Assembly: GCA_963830175.1 (NCBI GenBank)
Contig: CAWHKV010000009.1
Location: forward strand, 558,001-622,000
Direction of reading: 5' to 3'
Length of the DNA: 64,000 nucleotides
From: JBBRBB01 sp963830175
GTDB taxonomy: Bacteria > Bacteroidota > Bacteroidia > Chitinophagales > Chitinophagaceae
The notes below the pieces were generated by a model, which was not told where the DNA came from, did no database searches, and saw only the letters and a program-made list of their open reading frames with translations. This document shows, piece by piece, positions 35,483 through 45,434 of this stretch (position 1 is its first letter; each line of letters opens with the position of its first letter). Position numbers and translations under genes: made by a program.

Positions 35483-37555
35483 TTATTGTTTAATTAAGCT
35501 TATGCTTTGTGTTGGTATACCATTGATCACAGTATTTACGAAGTAAACACCTTTAGGCATGCCACCAGCATTCCATTCTACATTGTAATTTCCGGCTTGC
35601 TGTTTCTGGTTAACCAGGTTTTTCGCAAGTTTACCATTCTGGTAGTAAATGCCTATTACAACATTAGATGCTGCTTCAAGGTGATACTTAATCATGGTTG
35701 AATTTACAAGTGGGTTAGGAGAAGCGGTTGCAATTGCTGCCGGGGCTGCAATGCTGAGGTTAGCCATTGGCTGCCTGTCAGAGCCCGCAACAATCTTAGG
35801 TTGGTCGCCCTCGGTTGGTGCCGGAATACCGCAACATGTTGCAGTTCCCATCCATGGGGTTTGAACGTAAGGGAATTTGCTTAGGAAGGTAGTATCATTC
35901 TTTTCAATACCGGTAGAGTAGCCAAGAACGCTAAGTAACTGTGGAGTTACCAGAGAACCTCCTGTAACATAATCGTCGTAAGGCAAACCAATTGCAGCAA
36001 GAACTACACCGCTTACAGCCTGTAATTCAATACGGGTAACATCATCTTCAAGCCTTCTTCCGTTAGGAAAACCATCCATGTTAGGGATGAACTCAAGGTT
36101 TGCATTACCATTATATGCCGGATCGGTTAATCCAAGCACTGCTGCCTGAATAAGACCTAAAGAACTGAATTTAGGATCGGTTCTGGATGTAACAGGTACC
36201 GCCATGTTTAACCGTAACATATCTCCGCCATTTGGCAAAAAGTTGTTCACGAATGGTTTACCTGCAGCAAACGGATCACCATTTTTACCTGTTGCCAGTT
36301 GATATGGGCTAAGGTTTGGTACACCAGTATGGAATGTAGGCCAAATATCTACTGAACGTGGCTGTCCGGGTCCGGGTAATAATAATCCGCCGAACGCATC
36401 TTCATCAAGTGCAGTACCTTCAACAGCTGGTGTGCCCTTTAAAGGGTACAAACCATCTTGACCATTATTAAATCCATAAGCGCCCAGAGAATTGCGCTGA
36501 ATACGCAGGTCCCTGAAACTTGGAACAGCTATAGCAAAAGCTGAAGTGTCCATATAAAGAGCTAACTCAGGATTATAGAAGTAGTTGCCAAATCTTTGCA
36601 AGTAGCTCAAATCCTGGTAAGGAGTAAGAGAGTTCCAAAGGTCTTTGCTACCGATAGGAATAACCGCTTCATTAGTTAAAGGCATTCCTAATCTTGAAAC
36701 CTGTACATACCTGCCACTTTCAGTTTGTGTTCCATCTCCATTTAACACGCGGGTTGTTCTTCTGCTTGCAGAAGCCCAAATACCGATAATGTAATTAGGA
36801 TCTAGAATGTTAGCAGCCATGCTTACAGGCTTGTGGTCTTTTTGTAATTCGCTGATATCTACCTGTATGGCAATAGCAGAAACGTTTTTACAAGCTAGGC
36901 CATCATACTTCATACCTTCTGTGCGTGGAACATTGCCCAGGTTAAAAATGCCACCCAGGTCAACAAAGAAAGGATCGTCTGCAGGTCCGCAATAGATCTT
37001 TTCGCCTGTTTGTGCTGTGGTAGTTCCTTTTCTTATCAGTTCCCTGTAATCTGAAACACCTAAACCCACAACAGGATCACTGATAGAACGTGGCCCGATA
37101 TAAGGAGGTGGCACCATTCCACCGCCCCTGATTACCTGGAAAGTTGCGCCGCCATCGGTGCTTCTCTCAACTTTATAAGTGGTTTTCAGGTTTTGTTTAC
37201 CAAGACGAATGTTGAAGAAAGTTGTAGGATCTTCATTCGTTCTTTTAAAAGTAAAGCGATAAATAATATCATCTCCCGGGGTTGCCAGGTTATTATCGAT
37301 ATGTATTTCATAGCGAACATTTTCTCCAAAATGATAATAATTAGGTCCACCCTGTGGTAATTGCATGGGTATATAACATGCAATAATGGTCACCTTATTT
37401 GGATTGTCAGGGCTGCGGAAGGCATACAAATCTGTATTGTCCGCCAACGGATCATTTGAAATGAGGGGCGCCTCCCTGTGACTCGAAGCAGCGGCAGGTA
37501 AGGTAAACCCAACCGCAAGAGCCAGTATTAGCGCCAAATGAATAATTCTTTTCAT
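35483..37555 (-). CDS. DUF4331 protein with T9SS C-terminal sorting tail
   Basis: 690 residues: signal peptide ending PAAASS, then a DUF4331 domain from about residue 24 (SSHREAPLISNDPLADNTDLYAF) to about residue 570. A Por_Secre_tail-like domain follows (ASPNPLVNSTMIKYHLEAAS..GIYYQNGKL..GVYFVNTVINGIPTQSISLIKQ), which directs export through type IX secretion and cell-surface attachment. DUF4331 has no known activity. The conserved HREAP and ADNTDLY motifs recall metal or redox surface proteins. Close paralogue of the gene 14 bp upstream. Confidence 0.9.
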   Translation of the reverse strand: MKRIIHLALILALAVGFTLPAAASSHREAPLISNDPLADNTDLYAFRSPDNPNKVTIIACYIPMQLPQGGPNYYHFGENVRYEIHIDNNLATPGDDIIYRFTFKRTNEDPTTFFNIRLGKQNLKTTYKVERSTDGGATFQVIRGGGMVPPPYIGPRSISDPVVGLGVSDYRELIRKGTTTAQTGEKIYCGPADDPFFVDLGGIFNLGNVPRTEGMKYDGLACKNVSAIAIQVDISELQKDHKPVSMAANILDPNYIIGIWASASRRTTRVLNGDGTQTESGRYVQVSRLGMPLTNEAVIPIGSKDLWNSLTPYQDLSYLQRFGNYFYNPELALYMDTSAFAIAVPSFRDLRIQRNSLGAYGFNNGQDGLYPLKGTPAVEGTALDEDAFGGLLLPGPGQPRSVDIWPTFHTGVPNLSPYQLATGKNGDPFAAGKPFVNNFLPNGGDMLRLNMAVPVTSRTDPKFSSLGLIQAAVLGLTDPAYNGNANLEFIPNMDGFPNGRRLEDDVTRIELQAVSGVVLAAIGLPYDDYVTGGSLVTPQLLSVLGYSTGIEKNDTTFLSKFPYVQTPWMGTATCCGIPAPTEGDQPKIVAGSDRQPMANLSIAAPAAIATASPNPLVNSTMIKYHLEAASNVVIGIYYQNGKLAKNLVNQKQQAGNYNVEWNAGGMPKGVYFVNTVINGIPTQSISLIKQ

Positions 37556-37569
37556 AATTAAAATATTTT

Positions 37570-39300
37570 TTAGTTAGTAACTAATGTGCCCCTCCAAGGA
37601 AGTTGAAGGAAAGGAAATGTTGACTGGAATGTAGTATCGTTCCTGTTAACACCGGTGCTGTATCCAAGTACATCAAGCAAATCCTGAGTTACAAGAGTAG
37701 AACCGTCATAATCATCGTATGGAAGACCAATAGCTGCAAGTACTACACCACCTACTGCCTGTAATTCGATACGTGTTACATCATCCTCAAGTCTTCTTCC
37801 GTTAGGAAAACCATCCATGTTAGGAATAAACTGAAGGTTAGCATTACCATTATAAGCAGGATCTGTTAGTCCGAGTACAGCAGCCTGAACCAGTCCAAGT
37901 GAACTGAACTTAGGATCATTTCTTGGAGTTACCGGTACTGCCATATTCAGGCGTAACATATCTCCACCATTAGGTAAAAAGTTATTTACAAATGGTTTGC
38001 CTACTGCCAGTGGATCTCCGTTCTTGCCTGTAGCCAATTGGTATGGAGGCAGGTTGGGAACACCAGTATGGAAAACTGGCCAAATATCTACCGACCTTGG
38101 TTTTCCTGGTCCGGGTAGTAATAAACTGCCAAAAGCATCTTCATCCAATGCGGTTCCTTTAACGGCAGGAGTTCCTTTTAAAGGATACAGACCATCCTGG
38201 CCATTTCCGAATCCAAAAGATCCAAGTGAATTTTTCTGGATACGTAAAGGTTCAAATGCAGGAACTGCGGCAGCGAAATATGCGCTATCCATATACAACG
38301 CCAATTCTGGATTGTAATAGAAATTGCCGAAAGTTGACAGGTTAGCAAGATCCTGGTAAGGAGTTAAAGAATTCCACAGGTCTTTATAACCGATAGGAAC
38401 AACAGCTTCATTATTTAAAGGCATTCCTAAACGGGATACCTGGATCCATGGACCCTTGTTTGTAACTGAATCTGTACCTGGTTGTAATACCCTGGTAGAT
38501 TTACGGCTTGCAGATGCCCAAACACCAACAATATAATTGGGGTCAAGAATATCAGAAGCCATAGTTACAGGTTTGTGATCTTTTTGAATGTCCTGAATGT
38601 TAACCTGTATGCAAATTGCATGGGTGTTATAATGACCCAAGCCATCGCGTGGTTTACCATTCTGGCGGGGTGCATCACCCACATCGAAAATGCCACCTAA
38701 ATCAACAAAAAAAGGATCATCCATTGGTCCGCAGAAGATAGTTTCACCTGTTTTAGCAGTGGTGATCGCATTGAACGAGAGGGTTGCATAATTGGAATTC
38801 AATCCATATGTTCCCCCAATAGTTCTTGCACCAATGTCGTTTGGTGGAACAACTCCGTTGGTAACAATGGTCTTGAATGTGGCTCCACCATCCATGCTTT
38901 TCTGGCATTTGTAGGTGGTCTTTAAGTTTTGTTTTCCCAGGCGGATGTTAAAGAAAGTTGTCGTGTCTTCGTTTACACTTGAAAAGGTAAACCGGTAAAT
39001 AATATCATCACCCGGGGTAGCAAGATTGTTGTCGATGTGTACTTCGTAACGCACATCACTACCAAAAGTGTAATAATTAGGACCGCCATAAGGCAGTTCT
39101 GCCGGTATGTAATTGGCAATAATCACGATCTTATTGTCATTTACCGGGCTTTTAAAAACATAGAGGTCTGTGTTGTCTGCCAAAGGATCATCGGCAATCA
39201 GCGGAGCCTCCCTGTGACTGGAACTCATAAGTATGCCCGATATGCCTAATGCAAAAAGCACAGGAATGAGCATCCTCTTAGCTCTTTTTCTGAAGTTCAT
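37570..39300 (-). CDS. DUF4331 protein without T9SS tail
   Basis: 576 residues: a signal segment (LIPVLFALGISGILMS), then the same DUF4331 fold as its downstream neighbour. Shared blocks include SSHREAPLIADDPLADNTDLY and NNFLPNGGDMLRLNMAVPVT. It ends after GVNRNDTTFQSTFPFLQLPWRGTLVTN with no sorting domain, so it may remain periplasmic or partner with the surface-sorted copy. The pair is a tandem duplication. A -7 element was not found upstream. Confidence 0.9.
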   Translation of the reverse strand: MNFRKRAKRMLIPVLFALGISGILMSSSHREAPLIADDPLADNTDLYVFKSPVNDNKIVIIANYIPAELPYGGPNYYTFGSDVRYEVHIDNNLATPGDDIIYRFTFSSVNEDTTTFFNIRLGKQNLKTTYKCQKSMDGGATFKTIVTNGVVPPNDIGARTIGGTYGLNSNYATLSFNAITTAKTGETIFCGPMDDPFFVDLGGIFDVGDAPRQNGKPRDGLGHYNTHAICIQVNIQDIQKDHKPVTMASDILDPNYIVGVWASASRKSTRVLQPGTDSVTNKGPWIQVSRLGMPLNNEAVVPIGYKDLWNSLTPYQDLANLSTFGNFYYNPELALYMDSAYFAAAVPAFEPLRIQKNSLGSFGFGNGQDGLYPLKGTPAVKGTALDEDAFGSLLLPGPGKPRSVDIWPVFHTGVPNLPPYQLATGKNGDPLAVGKPFVNNFLPNGGDMLRLNMAVPVTPRNDPKFSSLGLVQAAVLGLTDPAYNGNANLQFIPNMDGFPNGRRLEDDVTRIELQAVGGVVLAAIGLPYDDYDGSTLVTQDLLDVLGYSTGVNRNDTTFQSTFPFLQLPWRGTLVTN

Positions 39301-39450
39301 AAATGTTTGATTTAATAATGAAGAATAAAAAGCAGCATTGTAGTTAAAGCGGCTTTAACGAAACATATACGTTATGTTAACAGGCCACAGATTTTAAAAA
39401 CCACAATGATTTTTTTATTTTTTCTATTTTTTGGAGGGAGGTGCATGCAA

Positions 39451-39478
39451 CAAAAAACCCCCGGTTAAAACGGGGGCT
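39451..39478 (-). terminator. Terminator after DUF2723 gene
   Basis: Stem cccccg/cggggg with a 7-nt loop, with the T tract (six T) following on the minus strand. It lies 21 bp past the DUF2723 stop. Confidence 0.8.
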
Positions 39479-39498
39479 CTCTTGTAGAAATCATTTAA

Positions 39499-42400
39499 TT
39501 ATTTGCCGGAATCCTGTTGTAAGGGTAAGCCCTGTTCGGGATTTGAATTGAGCTTTCCATTATACAGGTTGTCCATATTATCAAGGTCATTAAGCAGACT
39601 TTGGGCAATTCTTTTTTCCTGCTCCATATTTTCGGCTTTTAGCCCGGTTAGTGAATTGTAAAACTTAACCTGTTGTTGCAGATCTGTTTTTACAGACTTG
39701 GAAACTTTGCCGGCCAACGCTTTTTCATCAGCGGAATAGCAGGCTCGTAGAAACAACATAGATAACCTGTTGTGCTCATTTCCACGCGAAGCCGCACCAT
39801 AAGGAAAGTTTTCATCCAGCATCATCTTATCGCAACGGTTTAACACCTGCCTCGCTTCGTCCATCCTGTTCTTATAAGAAAGGTCGAGGGCTATTTCGGT
39901 ATCTGCCCGGCGAATGGTATTTAAATGACGTCGGTTCTCTTCATCGAAATATACGCCAGGAATATTTGCATTGCCATAGGCAAACTTGTTCATCACCACA
40001 TTATACATCCAGTCGGTGTCTACAGAAGAATTGGCAACAGGGGTAAGCCTGTAGGTTAGCCCGGATTTTCTAAGGTAACTACCAAAACCTAACTCGTCGT
40101 AAGGCATGGTAAAATAAATTGGCCGCTCCCATTTGTTGGCAGCGATCACGCTTAAGAGAGCAAGATCGTTCTTGGCTATATAACGCCTGTTTATTTCGAA
40201 CCTCAATTCATTTACTACGCTGTCATCAGCATTAACTGTTCCATTGCTTCTTACTTTGCTTAAATCAACCGGCACAGAAACTTTATGAACAGGGAAAGTG
40301 TGAATGGGGTCGCCCCTTCCTGCATCGGTTAATGAAATATCTGAACCTATATAATTTTTTAATAGGTCATACAGATCATAATACCGATTATCGGGAAGCT
40401 CAGGTCTTTCTGCGTAATAAACTACATCTCTTTTATTTCCTTCCAATTGGTCAGGGGTGAAGATCACGTCTATAGGGTCGCTTTTATTCACCTTATACCT
40501 TAATGCATTTATATACCAGTCTGTACCTAAAAGGCTCGTATTAATCACACGAATATCCGGGCGAATGCCCTCTACTTCCTGTGCATACCACAGCGGGTAT
40601 GTATCGTTATCGCCAAAGCTGAAGAGTATTGCATTTGGTGCACAACTTTCCAGGTAATCCTTTGCAAGGTCGCGTGCCAGCTCTTTTTTGCTGCGGTCGT
40701 GATCATCCCATTCCTGTGCGCCCATTAATACGGGTACAGCCAACGCAATAAAAAAGGCCGCGTAAGTAATTATTTTACGGTCAGATAAAAATTTAAGTAA
40801 ATAGGGAACACCGGCAGCCACAGCGCCATATATAACAGCAAAGCCAATAGCTAAGCCAAATCCTGCCTGTCCTTTAAGCCCGATAATCAAAAAGAGGGCG
40901 GTAATTACCCCACCGGGTATTAGAATTGCCTGTAATGATTTTTTATTCCAGTTGGTTGCCAGGTCTATAAAATATAAAACTGCCAACCCTATCCAAACCG
41001 CAAAAGCGTAAAAGGAACCTACATATGCATAATCTCTTTCGCGTGGCTGAAAACCGGCCTGATTAAGATATAGTACCACAGCCATGCCCGTGAAGAAGAA
41101 CATCAGCAGGTTTACAAATGCGTCACTTCCTTTTTTTCTGAAGTGATAAAATAAGCCTATCAATCCTAAAATAAAGGGCAGCATAAACATGGTGTTATGT
41201 GCTTTATTGTTTTTAAGACTGTCTGGCATTAGTGACTGGTCGCCATACATTGAATCGTCTATGAAAGGAATACCTGATATCCAGTTGCCATCTCTGACAT
41301 TACCAGTAAAAAGTCCCTGCAGGTCATTCTGTTTTCCGCTGAAATTCCAGAGGAAATAACGCATGTACATGTAATAGGTCTGGTAAGCAAGAAAGAAACT
41401 GATGTTGTCTATAAAGTTTGGCTGGCGCTGGTAAGTATTATCCTGGTTTTTGCCAATACCCATAAACATGGCGTAATAGTCAGCATGATTTTGGTCGTTG
41501 CTTGCGTCCCACATACGGGGGAAGACCATTTTATCTTCCTTATCATATATATAACTGTAACTTCTAACGGTCTTAATGTATTTGTCTTTGCTTTTCTGGT
41601 AAGTAAATTTTTCTTTGGAATCTACCGGTTGTGCTGTAAACTTCTGACCATATAATAATGGAAAATCTCCATACTGTTCGCGACCAAGGTATCCAACAAG
41701 ACTCAATGGATTATCTACATTATACATGTCAATAGAAGGGTCTGCATTACTACGAATAAGGGTAGTGATATAGGTGCTGTAACCCAGCAACATAAATACA
41801 AGACTCCACAAACCCAGCCGAAGAAACGACCAGTTTTTTCGTGCTGCATATTTCAAGCCTAAATAAATACCCGCAGCAAGCAGTATAAAAAATACTGCAA
41901 AGCCTGAAAAGAAAGGCAAGCCAAGCGAGTTAACGAAGAAAATATCAAAATAGCCTGCGGCTTTAATAGAGTATTGAATTACTCCAACCTGCACAACACC
42001 AACGATTATACACCCGATTACAAAAAAGATGAACATGCCGCCATAATAATCTTTGCGGTCTTTTTTGTAACTTTCTACCAGGTAGAGCAAACCTATTGAG
42101 GCAAACGTTGCTACCAGTAATAAACCCGCGACCGTAGCATCCATCGAAATGTTTCTTTCGCTGTTAGCTTCGGATTTAGCCAGCATAAGGGCTGCAAGAA
42201 AGGCGAGTACACCACCTATAATAATAGTCCTGATAAAATATTTTCTGATTACGGTATAATTGAACAGGTGCTTTTTCCTGAAATAATACACCATAACTAT
42301 AGCAGGTATGGTAAGGAGATTTAATAAGTGAACCCCAATAGACAGCCCCATCATAAAAAATATGAAAACGATCCAGCGATCAGCACCGGGCTCATCAGCA

Positions 42401-42903
42401 GAATGTTCCCACTTAAGTATTGCCCAAAAAACAAGGGCTGTAAAAAATGAACTCATGGCGTACACCTCACCCTCAACCGCGCTGTACCAGAAAGAATCGC
42501 TGAAAGTATAGGCTAATGCTCCTACTACGCCTGCCGCCATAATGCTTAAAAGCTGGGTGCTATTCAATACTGCATCACCTGCGCCCTGCACAATTCTGCG
42601 GGCGAAGTGGGTAATGGTCCAAAATAAAAACAGTATGGTAAACCCGCTTGCAAGTGCGTTCATTACATTCACTGCTTTTGCGGCAATATCCCCGCCACCT
42701 CCAAACAAAACAATGAAAATCCTTCCAAGCAATACAAATAAGGGTGCACCGGGTGGGTGGGGTATTTGAACTTTAAAGCAACTGCTCACAAATTCACCGC
42801 AATCCCATAAACTTCCGCCTGCTTCCGTAGTTAAAATATACACGGTACAGGCTATCAAACACACTACCCAACCGGTAATGTTATTCATCCTTTTAAAATT
42901 CAT
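39499..42903 (-). CDS. DUF2723 membrane protein (putative protein O-glycosyltransferase, GT117-like)
   Basis: 1134 residues. An N-terminal region with about 13 membrane helices contains the DUF2723 motif WDCGEFVSSCFKVQIPHPPGAPLF, where Asp/Glu probably form the catalytic site by analogy with dolichyl-P-mannose-dependent transferases. The C-terminal half (from about residue 690) is a soluble, presumably periplasmic domain. The family is abundant in Bacteroidota and may O-glycosylate secreted proteins. A TAnnTTTG element (minus strand, 42928-42935) lies 25 bp before the start. Confidence 0.9.
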   Translation of the reverse strand: MNFKRMNNITGWVVCLIACTVYILTTEAGGSLWDCGEFVSSCFKVQIPHPPGAPLFVLLGRIFIVLFGGGGDIAAKAVNVMNALASGFTILFLFWTITHFARRIVQGAGDAVLNSTQLLSIMAAGVVGALAYTFSDSFWYSAVEGEVYAMSSFFTALVFWAILKWEHSADEPGADRWIVFIFFMMGLSIGVHLLNLLTIPAIVMVYYFRKKHLFNYTVIRKYFIRTIIIGGVLAFLAALMLAKSEANSERNISMDATVAGLLLVATFASIGLLYLVESYKKDRKDYYGGMFIFFVIGCIIVGVVQVGVIQYSIKAAGYFDIFFVNSLGLPFFSGFAVFFILLAAGIYLGLKYAARKNWSFLRLGLWSLVFMLLGYSTYITTLIRSNADPSIDMYNVDNPLSLVGYLGREQYGDFPLLYGQKFTAQPVDSKEKFTYQKSKDKYIKTVRSYSYIYDKEDKMVFPRMWDASNDQNHADYYAMFMGIGKNQDNTYQRQPNFIDNISFFLAYQTYYMYMRYFLWNFSGKQNDLQGLFTGNVRDGNWISGIPFIDDSMYGDQSLMPDSLKNNKAHNTMFMLPFILGLIGLFYHFRKKGSDAFVNLLMFFFTGMAVVLYLNQAGFQPRERDYAYVGSFYAFAVWIGLAVLYFIDLATNWNKKSLQAILIPGGVITALFLIIGLKGQAGFGLAIGFAVIYGAVAAGVPYLLKFLSDRKIITYAAFFIALAVPVLMGAQEWDDHDRSKKELARDLAKDYLESCAPNAILFSFGDNDTYPLWYAQEVEGIRPDIRVINTSLLGTDWYINALRYKVNKSDPIDVIFTPDQLEGNKRDVVYYAERPELPDNRYYDLYDLLKNYIGSDISLTDAGRGDPIHTFPVHKVSVPVDLSKVRSNGTVNADDSVVNELRFEINRRYIAKNDLALLSVIAANKWERPIYFTMPYDELGFGSYLRKSGLTYRLTPVANSSVDTDWMYNVVMNKFAYGNANIPGVYFDEENRRHLNTIRRADTEIALDLSYKNRMDEARQVLNRCDKMMLDENFPYGAASRGNEHNRLSMLFLRACYSADEKALAGKVSKSVKTDLQQQVKFYNSLTGLKAENMEQEKRIAQSLLNDLDNMDNLYNGKLNSNPEQGLPLQQDSGK

Positions 42904-42927
42904 ATTTCATTGATTTTTTAGGCGAGG

Positions 42928-42935
42928 CAAACCTA
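42928..42935 (-). promoter_or_regulatory. Promoter -7 element for DUF2723 gene
   Basis: TAGGTTTG on the minus strand matches TAnnTTTG and ends 25 bp before the ATG. Confidence 0.45.
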
Positions 42936-43035
42936 ATCTAATCTATTGAAAAAGGGAAAAAGCATTATTTATTTAAGAATTGATTGAGAATAAGTTTTGA
43001 ACTCCAACTTTTTAGATAGTTAGGGTTTTTCAGGA

Positions 43036-43043
43036 TAAATTTG
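43036..43043 (+). promoter_or_regulatory. Promoter -7 element for small lipoprotein
   Basis: TAAATTTG matches TAnnTTTG. It overlaps a possible TTG start at 43041, favouring the ATG at 43065 or 43050. Confidence 0.5.
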
Positions 43044-43064
43044 CCGCCAATGAAATTAAACAAT

Positions 43065-43283
43065 ATGAAAAAATTATCAGCTGCGTTAGTTTGTTCCATT
43101 ATAGCCTTTGCTTCCTGCACCACACACGATTACAGTAACGATGTGCCCTCTATGGTACCGGATACAACCATTCATTCCTTTACAGCAGGTGGTAATGATT
43201 ATACAAATGATACCAGCCATACTTCGGTAGAACCCGCAGATAACATGGCAGATTCTACCCATCCTGCAGTAGGCGCGCATTAA
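43065..43283 (+). CDS. Small lipoprotein
   Basis: 72-residue predicted lipoprotein: signal MKKLSAALVCSIIAFASC with lipobox Cys at 18. The mature part is a short Ser/Thr/Asp/His-rich disordered tail (TTHDYSNDVPS to DSTHPAVGAH). It has no recognisable domain. The start is set by the signal peptide and by the upstream -7 element. An in-frame ATG at 43050 is also possible. Function unknown, perhaps a surface-exposed or metal-rich peptide tail. Confidence 0.7.
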   Translation: MKKLSAALVCSIIAFASCTTHDYSNDVPSMVPDTTIHSFTAGGNDYTNDTSHTSVEPADNMADSTHPAVGAH

Positions 43284-43343
43284 TTACTTTCTGTTTATAA
43301 GCTACAAGAACCTCAGGTTTTTTTGCATGCCTGAGGGTATGCC

Positions 43344-43351
43344 TATATTTG
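43344..43351 (+). promoter_or_regulatory. Promoter -7 element for acyl-CoA carboxylase gene
   Basis: TATATTTG matches TAnnTTTG and ends 18 bp before the ATG at 43369. It makes the ATG at 43327 unlikely. Confidence 0.5.
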
Positions 43352-43368
43352 TTTATCAACAATGCTAT

Positions 43369-44994
43369 ATGGATATTCAATTGAATAAGAATGAAGACTG
43401 GATGAAACAGTTGCTAAGCAAAAGGCGGCAACGGCTCGATACCATAAAATTGGGTGGAGGAAAAAAATCAATTGAAAAACAACACCAGAGAAATAAATTA
43501 ACAGCTCGGGAGAGGGTTGATTTTTTATGTGATAAAGGAAAACCATTTATTGAACTGGGCAGTTTTGCCGGGTTTGATATGTATGAAGAGGAAGGCGGTT
43601 GCCCCGCAGGTGGCACGGTGGCAGGGTTAGGTTATATAAGCGGAAGGCAATGTGTAATTGTTGCCAACGACCAAACCGTAAAGGCGGGTGCCTGGTTTCC
43701 CATTACAGGGAAAAAGAATTTAAGAATGCAGGAAATTGCTATGGAAAACAACCTGCCTGTTGTTTATCTGGTTGACAGTGCCGGCGTGTTTCTGCCGATG
43801 CAGGATGAGATTTTTCCTGATAAAGAACACTTCGGAAGGGTTTTTAGAAATAATGCGAAGATGAGTGCCATGGGCATAACCCAAATTTCTGCAGTGCTGG
43901 GCGCCTGTGTAGCGGGCGGTGCATATCTGCCCATAATGAGCGATGAAACCATTATGGTTGAAAATAATGGAAGTATTTTTCTTGCCGGTCCTTACCTGGT
44001 AAAAGCGGCCATTGGTGAAGAGGTGGATACTGAAACCCTGGGGGGCGCAGAAACGCATACGGCCATTAGCGGCATTGCTGATTATAAATTTAAAACGGAA
44101 GAAGAATGCCTTACCCAGGTAAAGAAAATTATTAGTCAGCTTGGTAAAAATCACCAGGGAAACTTTGATCGCATTGCCGCAAAACCTCCCAAAAAAAATC
44201 CTGATGCATTGTACACCATTATGCATACACAAAATTCCAAGCCGTATGATGTGCTGGATGTTTTGGACTGTTTAGTTGATGAAGATTCTTTCCAGGAATT
44301 TAAACAGGATTATGGAAAAACCATTGTTTGCGGATATGCAAGGGTTGAGGGATGGTCTGTTGGCATAGTCGCCAACCAAAGACTTATTACTAAAACGAAG
44401 AAGGGCGAGATGCGCATGGGTGGTGTAATATATAATGACAGTGCCGATAAGGCTGCCCGCTTTATAATGAATTGCAATCAGAAAAAAATTCCATTGGTTT
44501 TTTTGCAGGATGTTACAGGTTTTATGGTTGGCAGCAGAAGCGAACATTCTGGTATTATTAAAGACGGTGCAAAATTGGTAAATGCTGTTGCAAATTCAGT
44601 AGTTCCAAAAATTACTTTTATTACAGGCAACAGTTATGGCGCCGGCAATTATGCCATGTGCGGAAAAGCCTACGATCCCCGTTTTATATATGCATGGCCT
44701 TCTGCAAAGATCGCAGTAATGGGTGGCGAACAAGCTGCCAAAACATTATTACAAATACAGGTCTCTGCTATGAAAAGCAAGGGCAAAACAGTTTCCCCTG
44801 AAGATGAAAAAACATTACTTGATACCATTATGAACAGGTATGAAGAACAAACCACACCTTATTATGCAGCAGCGCGGTTGTGGGTCGATGAAATTATTGA
44901 TCCCGCAGATACACGCATGCTAATTTCTGAAGGAATTGCAGCTGCTAACCACGCACCCCTGCAGGAATTTAAGACAGGGGTTTTCCAGGTATAA
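43369..44994 (+). CDS. Acyl-CoA carboxylase beta subunit (carboxyltransferase)
   Basis: 541 residues. Biotin-dependent carboxyltransferase of the propionyl-/methylcrotonyl-CoA carboxylase family. RNKLTARERVDFLCD is the family start, GGTVAGLGYISG and ACVAGGAYLPIM contact the acyl-CoA, and TGNSYGAGNYAMCGKAY is the C-terminal CT-domain motif. It carries carboxyl from biotin to an acyl-CoA. The alpha (biotin) subunit is not in this window, and substrate choice between propionyl- and methylcrotonyl-CoA is not certain. A propionyl-CoA role would fit the B12-binding mutase domain at 14.4 kb. Confidence 0.9.
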   Translation: MDIQLNKNEDWMKQLLSKRRQRLDTIKLGGGKKSIEKQHQRNKLTARERVDFLCDKGKPFIELGSFAGFDMYEEEGGCPAGGTVAGLGYISGRQCVIVANDQTVKAGAWFPITGKKNLRMQEIAMENNLPVVYLVDSAGVFLPMQDEIFPDKEHFGRVFRNNAKMSAMGITQISAVLGACVAGGAYLPIMSDETIMVENNGSIFLAGPYLVKAAIGEEVDTETLGGAETHTAISGIADYKFKTEEECLTQVKKIISQLGKNHQGNFDRIAAKPPKKNPDALYTIMHTQNSKPYDVLDVLDCLVDEDSFQEFKQDYGKTIVCGYARVEGWSVGIVANQRLITKTKKGEMRMGGVIYNDSADKAARFIMNCNQKKIPLVFLQDVTGFMVGSRSEHSGIIKDGAKLVNAVANSVVPKITFITGNSYGAGNYAMCGKAYDPRFIYAWPSAKIAVMGGEQAAKTLLQIQVSAMKSKGKTVSPEDEKTLLDTIMNRYEEQTTPYYAAARLWVDEIIDPADTRMLISEGIAAANHAPLQEFKTGVFQV

Positions 44995-45039
44995 CAGTTT
45001 GTTATTTACCGTGGCGTAAAATTTGAAGTCTTATACCAT

Positions 45040-45405
45040 ATGAATAAGAAAAAAACAGTTGTATTAGGTGCTTCCCCAAATCCTACCAGGTATAGTCATT
45101 TAGCCGTTCAGCGCTTAACGTCGCATGGGCACCCGGTGGTGGCAATCGGTAAGCGGGCAGGTAAAATAGATGAGGTTGATATTATTGCAGATAACCCTGT
45201 AATTGAGAATGTTGATACGATTACATTATACATGAACAGCCAGAATCAAAAACCATTTTATAACTACATGCTATCACTGCATCCTAAACGCGTAATATTT
45301 AATCCCGGGGCAGAGAATGATGAATTTGCAGACCTATTGAAAGAAAAAGGTATTGAACCCGTTGAAGCCTGCACATTAGTGATGTTAAGCACAGGGCAGT
45401 ATTAG
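45040..45405 (+). CDS. CoA-binding protein
   Basis: 121-residue CoA-binding domain with Rossmann fold. VVLGASPNPTRYSHLAVQRL at residues 7-26 is the dinucleotide-like phosphate loop. Also seen is FNPGAENDEFADLLKEKGIEPVEACTLVML, typical of the YccU-type family. Role in CoA or acyl-CoA metabolism not defined. It follows the acyl-CoA carboxylase by 45 bp, possibly on one transcript. Confidence 0.86.
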   Translation: MNKKKTVVLGASPNPTRYSHLAVQRLTSHGHPVVAIGKRAGKIDEVDIIADNPVIENVDTITLYMNSQNQKPFYNYMLSLHPKRVIFNPGAENDEFADLLKEKGIEPVEACTLVMLSTGQY

Positions 45406-45434
45406 AAATTTCGCATAATATTTTCCAGGTAGGC

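Noticed and set aside
43312..43336. Inverted repeat cctcagg/cctgagg before the carboxylase gene, considered as a terminator
   Set aside because: The T tract lies in the loop, not after the stem, so it does not look like a working terminator for either strand.
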